Origin: Planctomycetota bacterium | GTDB lineage: Bacteria > Planctomycetota > GCA-002687715 > DRQF01 | DNA length: 7,165 bases | Direction of reading: 5' to 3' | NCBI GenBank assembly: GCA_015485455.1 | Contig: WFTN01000468.1 | Location: 1-7,165, forward strand | Part shown: positions 1-5,679 of the stretch, piece after piece | Numbering within the stretch: the first letter of the stretch is position 1 | Layout: the number at the start of each line of letters is the position of its first letter | Made by a program: the position numbers and the translations under genes | Notes under the pieces: generated by a model | The model's database searches: none | What the model was told of the DNA's origin: nothing | What the model saw: the letters and a program-made list of their open reading frames with translations, nothing else

Positions 1-957
1 ACGCACCTGTTCCTTATACTCTGTGGGAACTTCCTTGTTGCCAATGACTTCTTTGTAGCTGTCATCGACAACCAATGAAGGAAAGCGGCTATTCGCTAAG
101 CGAACTTCATAGCCGTTCGGTGCCCATTCCACGACGATGTCGGGGTAAATGTAATGTGGTTCTTCCGCAACTGCCGTCCGCCCAGGCTGAAAGTCAAGCT
201 GCATGAGATCGTGAACCAATTCTTCCAGTTGCTCCAAGGAAATCATCAGGGCTTTGGCGATTTTTGGCCGCCTGTTCTTGATCAGGTCTTCTAAGAACTC
301 GCCGACGAGGCGCCGCTTGAGGTCGATGTTGGGATCTTTGGGATCCAATTGGAGCAACAGACACTCTTCTGTCGAACGAGCCCCAATTCCTTTGGGCTCT
401 AAGCCTTGGATAAGAGTCAAAGCCGTTGCGATGTGAGCCTCTGTGGCACCTTCGTGCTCGGCTTTGAGTTTTTCGAGGTCGAGCTCTAAACGTCCTTGGG
501 TATCAATCGAGAAGATAAGGTCTTCGCCAATTTCCCGGATCAGTTCGTCAATCTCCAAGAGATGAAATTGATCCAACAAGTATTCGTGGAGAGAAGGAGC
601 GGGGCCAGCCGTATTGTTCATCGCCTCTTGTTTGCGATCACTGGCCTCATGGTTGATGGCATTCTTGTAGCGCGGAAGTTCTTCGTCCCAGTACCCTTGA
701 GCTTCCAAGGCACTGAGCTCTGTCGCCCGTTGCTCTGTGTTGGTTCCCTGCTCCGCTGGAGTCTCCGGGGACTCAGATTCACTAGGGGTCAATTCCGGTG
801 GTGCGATCTCAAGATAGTCGTTGGTGTCCAACTCCTGTTCCACCAAACTTTGCAAGTCCATGCTTGCGAGCTGCAAGATTTCGATGGACTGAATGATTTG
901 TGGGGCAAGCTTGAGCTGAAGATCAAGTCGATTGCTAAGCCTAAGTTCGAGAGCCAT
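1..957 (-). CDS. rpoN: RNA polymerase sigma-54 factor RpoN, N-terminal 319 residues (cut by window edge)
   Basis: Sigma-54 binds core RNA polymerase and directs it to -24/-12 promoters that need an AAA+ enhancer-binding activator. The visible part holds region I (about residues 1-50: 'LRLSNRLDLQLKLAPQ', then 'SIEILQLASMDLQ', then a 'NDYLE' match to the family's 'NPLLE'). Next come an acidic, low-conservation region II (about 50-115) and most of the core-binding domain (about 120-319). That domain includes the hallmark 'PKGIGARSTEECLLLQL' (188-204) and 'YIYPDIVVE' (269-277). The helix-turn-helix and the C-terminal RpoN box lie outside the window, so whether the gene is complete cannot be judged; family length is about 480 residues. 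The ATG at 957 is preceded by AAGGA at a short distance and by an in-frame TAA five codons upstream, which fixes the start. It follows recR on the same strand after 127 bases. Confidence 0.95.
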   Translation of the reverse strand, partial: MALELRLSNRLDLQLKLAPQIIQSIEILQLASMDLQSLVEQELDTNDYLEIAPPELTPSESESPETPAEQGTNTEQRATELSALEAQGYWDEELPRYKNAINHEASDRKQEAMNNTAGPAPSLHEYLLDQFHLLEIDELIREIGEDLIFSIDTQGRLELDLEKLKAEHEGATEAHIATALTLIQGLEPKGIGARSTEECLLLQLDPKDPNIDLKRRLVGEFLEDLIKNRRPKIAKALMISLEQLEELVHDLMQLDFQPGRTAVAEEPHYIYPDIVVEWAPNGYEVRLANSRFPSLVVDDSYKEVIGNKEVPTEYKEQVR

Positions 958-1039
958 AAGTCCTTGGTGCCATTATCTTTGATTTATCGTTGGCAGGTCA
1001 GGACTCCTATCAAGCAAAAGCCATCTGCCGCCGGGGCCT

Positions 1040-1065
1040 ATTATACCCAGCAAATGGTTTGCCAA
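1040..1065 (-). promoter_or_regulatory. Candidate sigma-70-type promoter for rpoN
   Basis: On the minus strand, a perfect TATAAT (1045-1040) lies about 80 bases before the rpoN ATG. The best -35-like hexamer, TTGGCA (1065-1060), is only 14 bases upstream, shorter than the preferred 17. Either the -35 is weak or other contacts are used. The hexamer match is direct; promoter activity is inferred. No convincing hairpin terminator was seen between the recR stop and this site, only a T6 run at 1079-1074, so read-through from recR is also possible. Confidence 0.4.
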
Positions 1066-1084
1066 ATAGAATAAAAAAGATGAA

Positions 1085-1693
1085 CTATTTATTTCCAGCC
1101 TCTTGACGCCCGCTCATGGCTTCCCTCAGCATTTCCACATTGGCGAATTCGATACTTCCGCCCACGGGGATTCCCCGGGCTAGGCGGGTGACTTTCACTG
1201 ATGAGTTATGCAAGTGCTGACCGATACTCAAAGAGGTGGCATCCCCCTCAGCATCTGGATTCGTGGCGAGGATCACCTCTTTGATCACCCCCTTTTTGAC
1301 CCGTGCCAAGAGAGCCCCCAAGGTGGTGCTTTGGATGCTCTTTCCTTCTGAAGGAGCAACCTTACCGCCGAGGACATGATAGAGCCCCTGAAAGGACCCC
1401 ACTTTCTCCAGGGCAATCAGGTCGCGAACGTGTTCGACAACACAGACCAAACTGGGATCACGGCTGCGGTCGGAGCAGATTCGGCACAACTCCCCATCGG
1501 TCATGTTGAAACAGATTTGGCAGGTTTTGAGGCGCTCCTTCACATCACGAATAGCCCGAGCCAAAGCCATGGCATCGTCACGGTCGATCTTGAGCAGATG
1601 GTAAGCCAGACGCTCCGCTGTGCGAGCTCCCACACCTGGCAGCTTCTCAAGCTCGGCGATCAAACGTTGAAGTGGTTCGGCAAATTCAGCCAT
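1085..1693 (-). CDS. recR: Recombination mediator protein RecR
   Basis: RecR works with RecF/RecO to load RecA on SSB-coated single-stranded DNA at gaps during recombinational repair. The 202-residue length matches the family (about 200). Domains run in the expected order. A helix-hairpin-helix is at about 18-34 ('LPGVGARTAERLAYHLL'). A four-Cys zinc finger follows (C58, C61, C70, C73). The Toprim domain starts at about 81 ('SLVCVVEHVRDLIALE') and contains 'LATNPDAEGDAT' (142-153). The C-terminal 'RLARGIPVGGSIEFAN' stretch (170-185) ends in 'SGR'. The gene starts 14 bases after the ybaB stop, so it is probably cotranscribed with dnaX and ybaB. The sequence before the ATG has no strong Shine-Dalgarno, which fits translational coupling or weak initiation. 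No residue expected in the family appears to be missing. Confidence 0.97.
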   Translation of the reverse strand: MAEFAEPLQRLIAELEKLPGVGARTAERLAYHLLKIDRDDAMALARAIRDVKERLKTCQICFNMTDGELCRICSDRSRDPSLVCVVEHVRDLIALEKVGSFQGLYHVLGGKVAPSEGKSIQSTTLGALLARVKKGVIKEVILATNPDAEGDATSLSIGQHLHNSSVKVTRLARGIPVGGSIEFANVEMLREAMSGRQEAGNK

Positions 1694-1707
1694 GGTCTTG
1701 CTTTCGT

Positions 1708-2022
1708 TTAGAACAAACCGCTCATGCCACCGGTGATCTTGTCCATTTCAGCCTTATGCATGGCGTTGGCCTTTTCGATACCGGCATTCACGGCCACCAT
1801 GATCAAGTCTTCCAACATGCTGAAATCATCAGGATCAACAGCTTCGGGCTTGATTTTGATGCCAACGACTTCTGTCCCGCCATTGACAAACACTTGCACC
1901 AAACCACCACCAGCATCGGCCTCCACCACACGCTCTTTCAAAGAGTCCTCGACCTTTGCCATTTGGTCTTTCATCTTGCGGGCCTGGTTCATCAATTCTG
2001 AAGGATCAAATCCTTTAGCCAT
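1708..2022 (-). CDS. ybaB: YbaB/EbfC family nucleoid-associated DNA-binding protein
   Basis: Members of this family are small dimeric DNA-binding proteins associated with the nucleoid; their exact role is not well settled. The 104-residue protein has the family's N-terminal helix rich in Met/Lys ('ELMNQARKMKDQMAKVEDSL'), a Gly-containing beta segment ('ADAGGGLVQVFVNG') and a C-terminal helix with 'AMHKAEMDKITGGM'. An ATG five codons upstream (2037) is possible. However, the ATG at 2022 is preceded by GGAG with 7 bases of spacing and gives the standard 'MAKGFDP' N-terminus, so 2022 was chosen. It overlaps the end of dnaX by 8 bases, which suggests translational coupling, and is followed by recR. 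dnaX-ybaB-recR is a conserved order in many bacteria. Confidence 0.95.
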   Translation of the reverse strand: MAKGFDPSELMNQARKMKDQMAKVEDSLKERVVEADAGGGLVQVFVNGGTEVVGIKIKPEAVDPDDFSMLEDLIMVAVNAGIEKANAMHKAEMDKITGGMSGLF

Positions 2023-3892
2023 CACTTTTCTCCACATTCATGATCCCACCATCGAAGTGCTCAATAAATCGTCGCACAGTCGGATCGTCGTAAACACTTT
2101 TCTTCATCACGGGTGCCCCATCGGCCCCAGAATCCACTTGGACTACGGCAATTTTCAATGTCCAGCCACATTGGGCCTCAATTCCTTTGGTAATCATGCC
2201 CAAGGCCTCATTCCGCGACAACTGCTCGCAAAGAAAGGCATTGGATTTCGGCACGTTGAGGACTAGCTGGTTGCCATCAATAGCCTGAGGCGCAGCTTGG
2301 TCCAAGGACGAACCCACCATAGAACTCATGTCTTTGACCAAGTCGATAATCTTGACCCAATGTTGCCGCAATGTTGGCAAGTGAGGGGGGCCCACCGGCT
2401 TCGTCAACGCTGGTCGTGGGGGCGGCGTGGGCTCTTGTTCTAAAGCTGTTTGGGCACCTGCTTCCGTGACAAGGGAGCGAGCGCCGGGTGCCGATGATCC
2501 TCCATAGTCTTTTGCCCCACCTGGGGGGGAGGATGAAGGCCCTGGTCGCTGTGGTTCCTGAGGTGGGGTTGCAGCCTGAGCCTCTCTTACGGGCGGTCTG
2601 GTGGCGCTTTGGCTTGATCGGGACTCTGCGGCCGAGGGCATCGACATCGATGCCTTGGGCTCCGTCCCAGGGGACGGTTCTTGCACCTTTGGGGCTGAGA
2701 CAGAGGGCCGCGGGGGCACGGGCACAGGGTTCGGCACCGACGTTGAGCGCAATGCTGGGGGTGGCGGAGCGACTTTGCCCTTGAGGCGAGCCATGATCTC
2801 ATCCACTGGCAGCATCCCCAAGGACTTGGCTGCCTTGATACAGGTGAGCTCCAACTGAATGCGTTCGTGTCCTGAACGCTTGATGTCACCTCGAAGATTC
2901 AAAAAAAGCTTGGTCAAATAAAGAACTCGATCAAGGGGCATGAGCTCAGCCAACTCCTCGAACAAAGCTTCTTGGCGGCCCTGGCTACGCCCATCAGGGT
3001 CAGCGTGCCAAACCATGTAGTCACGAAACCAAGAGGTCAATGCAGCCATGAGCTCCTGGGGATCATATCCCGACCAGAAAGCCCCTTTGATTGAGTCTAA
3101 GACTCCGGGAAGATCTTGGTTGGCCATGGTACGCGCCAAGCCTTCCAAATGCTCCGTCGGCAAGACTCCAATAGCTCGTTCCAAATCCCCAAGCTCGATG
3201 GTCTCACCAGCATAAGACACCACTTGATCCAAAAGAGAGATACTATCCCTCAATCCGCCTTCGGCTTTGCGCGCGATGGCCTCCAAGACGGGGGCATCAC
3301 AAACGACAGACTCCTTCTGGCAAATATGCTGAAGCCTGGCGATGATATCGTCTTCAGAAATCCGGCGGAACTCATGACGCTGGCACCGCGACAAGATGGT
3401 GTCTGGCAGGTTGTTCGGATCAGTGGTGGCAAAAACGAATTTCACATGAGCTGGTGGCTCTTCCAAAACTTTCAACAAAGCGTTGAATGCCTGGATCGTG
3501 AGCATGTGCACTTCGTCAATGATGTAGATCTTGTAGTTGCCCTGAGATGGCACATAACCTGCACCCTCCCGAATACCGCGAATATCATCAATACCGCGAT
3601 TACTGGCACCATCGATCTCAATGACGTCGAGATTCTCTCCCTTGGCGATCGATTCACAGACCTCACATTGATTGCATGGATCACCGGCCAACACTTGAGG
3701 ACAATTCAAGGCTTTTGACAAGATCCGGGCCATGGAGGTCTTGCCCACCCCTCGACTGCCACACAGAAGATAAGCATTGGCGACACGGTTGGTCTCCACA
3801 GCCCGCTTCAAGGTAGCTGCGACTGCTTCTTGACCGACAACGTCGTCAAAGGACTGAGGGCGATATTTGAGGGTAAAAACCTCGTAGCTCAT
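2015..3892 (-). CDS. dnaX: DNA polymerase III clamp-loader subunit DnaX (tau)
   Basis: DnaX is the AAA+ motor of the clamp loader that places the beta clamp on primed DNA; tau also tethers the polymerase. The protein is 625 residues (E. coli tau 643). In order: 'YRPQSFDDVVGQ' (10-21); Walker A 'GSRGVGKT' (45-52); a zinc module with C64, C73, C76 and C79; Walker B 'IIDEVHM' (124-130); sensor 1 'FATTDPN' (154-160); the SRC motif (168-170) with the arginine finger; sensor 2 'GGLRDSISLLDQ' (212-223); and domain III to about 365. A Pro/Ser-rich linker (about 374-506) then leads to a C-terminal domain with 'LRQHWVKIIDLVK' (508-520). The ATG at 3892 was chosen over an in-frame ATG at 4003 because it gives the conserved start 'MSYEVFTLKYRPQ'; the longer form would begin just after ffs with unrelated residues. 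No A-rich slippery heptamer was seen, so a gamma form made as in E. coli is unlikely. Confidence 0.97.
   Translation of the reverse strand: MSYEVFTLKYRPQSFDDVVGQEAVAATLKRAVETNRVANAYLLCGSRGVGKTSMARILSKALNCPQVLAGDPCNQCEVCESIAKGENLDVIEIDGASNRGIDDIRGIREGAGYVPSQGNYKIYIIDEVHMLTIQAFNALLKVLEEPPAHVKFVFATTDPNNLPDTILSRCQRHEFRRISEDDIIARLQHICQKESVVCDAPVLEAIARKAEGGLRDSISLLDQVVSYAGETIELGDLERAIGVLPTEHLEGLARTMANQDLPGVLDSIKGAFWSGYDPQELMAALTSWFRDYMVWHADPDGRSQGRQEALFEELAELMPLDRVLYLTKLFLNLRGDIKRSGHERIQLELTCIKAAKSLGMLPVDEIMARLKGKVAPPPPALRSTSVPNPVPVPPRPSVSAPKVQEPSPGTEPKASMSMPSAAESRSSQSATRPPVREAQAATPPQEPQRPGPSSSPPGGAKDYGGSSAPGARSLVTEAGAQTALEQEPTPPPRPALTKPVGPPHLPTLRQHWVKIIDLVKDMSSMVGSSLDQAAPQAIDGNQLVLNVPKSNAFLCEQLSRNEALGMITKGIEAQCGWTLKIAVVQVDSGADGAPVMKKSVYDDPTVRRFIEHFDGGIMNVEKSDG
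2030..2033 (-). promoter_or_regulatory. Shine-Dalgarno of ybaB inside the dnaX 3' end
   Basis: GGAG on the minus strand lies 7 bases before the ATG at 2022 and sits within the last codons of dnaX. It decides between the two in-frame ATGs of ybaB (2037 and 2022), because the upstream ATG lies on the other side of it. Confidence 0.6.
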
Positions 3893-3928
3893 AGGATTTC
3901 TTGTCCGTCCGGTTCGAGTGAGGTGCTG

Positions 3929-3934
3929 ATTATG
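3929..3934 (-). promoter_or_regulatory. Candidate extended -10 for dnaX
   Basis: On the minus strand TGGCATAAT (hexamer CATAAT, 5 of 6, with TGn in front) lies 36 bases before the dnaX ATG. No good -35 is spaced 17 bases upstream, as expected if it is an extended -10 promoter. dnaX could also be read from the ffs promoter. Low-confidence pattern match only. Confidence 0.3.
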
Positions 3935-4020
3935 CCAAGACGGGGCCCCAGCAGAGGGGGTTATTTTAAATGCCACAAGCTTTCGGCACTCAAAACGCTG
4001 CAAAAAAAAGACACCATCAA

Positions 4021-4138
4021 CTTGGAACCTAGACCGTGTTACTTACGGCACACGGCCAGCATCGCTTAGGGCTGCTCCAGTCAAGGCCTGACCCGGTTCG
4101 CGCGTGTCCGTTGCGTAAGGCACGGTCTAGGTACCAAG
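4021..4138 (-). ncRNA. ffs: Signal recognition particle RNA, small bacterial (4.5S) type
   Basis: The RNA pairs with Ffh to form the SRP that targets membrane proteins cotranslationally. On the minus strand the conserved helix-8 core is clear. GGGTCAGG (5' side) and AGCAGCC (3' side) form the symmetric internal loop read by the Ffh M domain, followed by CTAAGC as in other bacterial SRP RNAs. The ends pair in a long helix: 4138-4121 pairs with 4038-4021, 17 of 18 positions, including an unbroken CCTAGACCGTG/CACGGTCTAGG. A second block, CTTACG/CGTAAG, pairs further in. There is no Alu domain, so this is the short form. The tip loop is UGAC rather than GGAA. It lies 128 bases upstream of dnaX, a common location. 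The ends are set by the helix and may be off by several bases. A T8 run (4009-4002) follows by 11 bases and may help 3' end formation, though no compact hairpin sits directly before it. Confidence 0.93.
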
Positions 4139-4187
4139 TGAATGGTGCCTGCTTGCCCTTAAGAACCTGTGGCCCATAAGGGGCGCT

Positions 4188-4215
4188 ATCCTATCGGGAA
4201 ATCTGTGTCTCTCAA
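4188..4215 (-). promoter_or_regulatory. Candidate promoter for ffs
   Basis: On the minus strand TTGAGA (4215-4210) and TAGGAT (4193-4188) are separated by 16 bases, each matching 4 of 6 consensus positions. Transcription would start near 4181, leaving a leader of roughly 40 bases to be trimmed from the SRP RNA. Inference from pattern only. Confidence 0.3.
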
Positions 4216-4235
4216 GAACTTGCGTCAATCAAGAC

Positions 4236-4264
4236 TGGACCTTTGCATTTTTCCCTCCGATAAT
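4236..4264 (+). promoter_or_regulatory. Candidate promoter for the Cys-rich protein gene
   Basis: TGGACC (4236-4241, 4 of 6) and GATAAT (4259-4264, 5 of 6) are spaced by exactly 17 bases. They would start a transcript near 4271, about 40 bases before the ATG at 4311. It lies back to back with the candidate ffs promoter. Pattern match; activity is inferred. Confidence 0.4.
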
Positions 4265-4310
4265 AGCCCCGTGGATACCACCAAGTTTCGGCTCATTGCG
4301 AGAATCTATC

Positions 4311-5228
4311 ATGAATAATAGTTGCAAGTCATTATTCTATAAGGCACTTATGATCATTGTCCTGATTTTTTTCATGACCGCCCCTCAGATACAGTGCCAA
4401 AGACTTCGAAACCGAGCTCGCAACTCGAAAACCGGAATGATCACTTGGTTAGAATGGAAACCCCTTACTTGCGAACGCTGCTCGGGGGAGAAAACAACGG
4501 ACTGTGGCACTTGCAACGGAGGTCGAAAGAAGCTCGCGGTCAAATGTGGCGAGTGTAAGGGAAAGAAAAAGGCTGCCTGTCGCGATTGCTATGGCACCGG
4601 CAAATATGTTGACCCCTTCTTACTCACCAGGTGTACACGGTGCTATGCTCGCCGATCGATTCGCTGCCGGGCTTGCGGTGGCAGAAGCCATCTCATGTAC
4701 ACGAATGGCAAGAAAGGACCTAAATGCAAGGTCTGTAAGAAGAAAGGATTCTTTAAGTGCTGGGTTTGTAAGTCCAAGGGCAACTTAACATTGAAACAAA
4801 TTAAGGGTGCAACCTATGAGACCGCTACAGAATCCCAATTGAAGAAACAAAAGAATCTATTGAAACCCGTCTTCGACAAACTCAACGCCTTCACCGGTGC
4901 CAACGAAGAAAAGAAAAAGAGTTTCTTTCGAGAAAATGACTTCAACGACGCCATGAAAGCCATGGCAGCACTTTTCCCTCAATTCAAGAATGAGATCAAA
5001 CAGGTCAAGAAAATGTCCGCGTCGACTCTCAAGTTCCGCTTATTGAACGAATACAAGACATTCCCGGGCAAATACCGAGAAACCGCCGCCCGGGCTGCGG
5101 CCAATTTCTTGGGGGTGCATCTCAACATTATCGACACTTGCCTCGACGTCATCAGCAAGAACCGCAAACAAGCCAAGCGGAATAAGGAACGAAAGCCAGC
5201 CCCTGGAAACGGTGAGAACGACCGCTAA
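4311..5228 (+). CDS. Exported or membrane-anchored Cys-rich protein with four DnaJ-like zinc-knuckle modules, unknown function
   Basis: The function is not recognised. The 305-residue protein begins with a basic stretch and a hydrophobic segment (about residues 12-24, 'ALMIIVLIFFMTA'), either a signal peptide or an anchor. No clean AxA site or lipobox is seen; C29 follows 'QIQ'. Residues 54-153 hold eight CxxC motifs arranged as four equal CxxC-x7-CxxC modules (C54-C68, C79-C93, C108-C122, C139-C153). Several carry the DnaJ-type glycines, best at 'CRDCYGTG' (90-97). This predicts four bound metal ions, probably zinc, as in DnaJ cysteine-rich domains, but no J domain is present. Residues about 164-305 are Lys-rich, look helical, and end in a very basic tail. 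The ATG at 4311 is preferred to an in-frame TTG at 4296, although the Shine-Dalgarno is weak. A strong hairpin terminator follows 29 bases after the stop, so the gene is probably monocistronic. Confidence 0.85.
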   Translation: MNNSCKSLFYKALMIIVLIFFMTAPQIQCQRLRNRARNSKTGMITWLEWKPLTCERCSGEKTTDCGTCNGGRKKLAVKCGECKGKKKAACRDCYGTGKYVDPFLLTRCTRCYARRSIRCRACGGRSHLMYTNGKKGPKCKVCKKKGFFKCWVCKSKGNLTLKQIKGATYETATESQLKKQKNLLKPVFDKLNAFTGANEEKKKSFFRENDFNDAMKAMAALFPQFKNEIKQVKKMSASTLKFRLLNEYKTFPGKYRETAARAAANFLGVHLNIIDTCLDVISKNRKQAKRNKERKPAPGNGENDR

Positions 5229-5257
5229 CGCAGAAAACTGCCTGAACAGCACACCCA

Positions 5258-5295
5258 CGAAAGCGGGCCGGGAAAATCCCGGCCCGCTTTCGTTT
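5258..5295 (+). terminator. Hairpin terminator of the Cys-rich protein gene
   Basis: A perfect 16-bp GC-rich inverted repeat (5258-5273 with 5277-5292, loop AAA) is followed by TTT. It starts 29 bases after the stop at 5228. The T tail is short, but the stem is very stable. The opposite strand has no T tail and no gene ends against it, so it serves the plus-strand gene. Confidence 0.85.
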
Positions 5296-5679
5296 GCACA
5301 CCCGAACGCATTCGACAACGTTCAGAGCCATTCTTGGTCATTTGTACCCGTATTCATTTGCCACCCCTTATTGAGTCGGCGAAGGAAAACTCGTCACCTA
5401 TTTCGCAAAAATTCGGAATTGAGCCGATTTGCCATCCTGATGCGCCCATAACCGGTGAAAAAGTCTCCCTAAGCCGATTTTCATGCAAAAGAGCCGGGCT
5501 ACGTTCCAAATTCCCCATTCGCTCAAAGAAAAAAAATGAAATTTTCTGGGGAATGGGAAGAGAATACTCGCGTCATTCATTCGGATGCGTGTTTTGGGTG
5601 GAGCGAAAATACTGTCCGTAGTCAGGGCAGTTTGAGTTCGCCATCGCAGGTGACTCAAGAAAAACACGAGGGGTAGGTT
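5296..5679 (+). other. 384-base intergenic region upstream of the kinase gene
   Basis: No convincing gene or RNA was found here on either strand. It should contain the kinase promoter, but no -35/-10 pair with good spacing stood out. The region holds an A8 run (5529-5536). An ORF of 46 codons (ATG 5536, stop TAG 5674-5676) has no Shine-Dalgarno and shares the kinase's frame; see findings. Overlapping open frames on both strands give protein strings without recognisable motifs and look incidental. Confidence 0.6.
5668..5673 (+). promoter_or_regulatory. Shine-Dalgarno fixing the GTG start of the kinase
   Basis: GAGGGG lies 6 bases before the GTG at 5680. An in-frame TAG at 5674-5676 rules out any further upstream start in this frame, so the GTG is well supported. 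Confidence 0.7.

Noticed and set aside
496..1074. Plus-strand open frame of 192 codons
   Set aside because: It lies opposite rpoN, which has clear sigma-54 motifs; the plus-strand translation has no recognisable motif.
1724..2266. Plus-strand open frame of 180 codons with a hydrophobic start
   Set aside because: It is antisense to ybaB and the dnaX C-terminus; no ribosome site or motif supports it.
3116..3718. Plus-strand open frame of 200 codons
   Set aside because: It is antisense to the AAA+ core of dnaX, and its openness reflects codon bias of the real gene.
3893..4003. N-terminal extension of dnaX from the ATG at 4003
   Set aside because: The extra 37 residues are not part of the DnaX family, and the conserved start 'MSYEVFTLKYRPQ' begins at 3892.
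4296..4310. TTG start for the Cys-rich protein
   Set aside because: The ATG at 4311 gives a more typical signal-like N-terminus, and no better ribosome site favours the TTG.
4311..4400. Lipoprotein signal with Cys29 as the lipidated residue
   Set aside because: The residues before C29 are Q-I-Q, which do not fit a lipobox (small residues needed at -1 and -2).
5040..5318. Minus-strand open frame of 92 codons
   Set aside because: It is antisense to the end of the Cys-rich gene and crosses its terminator hairpin.
5422..5480. Direct repeat AGCCGATTT at 5422-5430 and 5472-5480
   Set aside because: Only 9 bases, two copies, with no flanking structure; may be chance.
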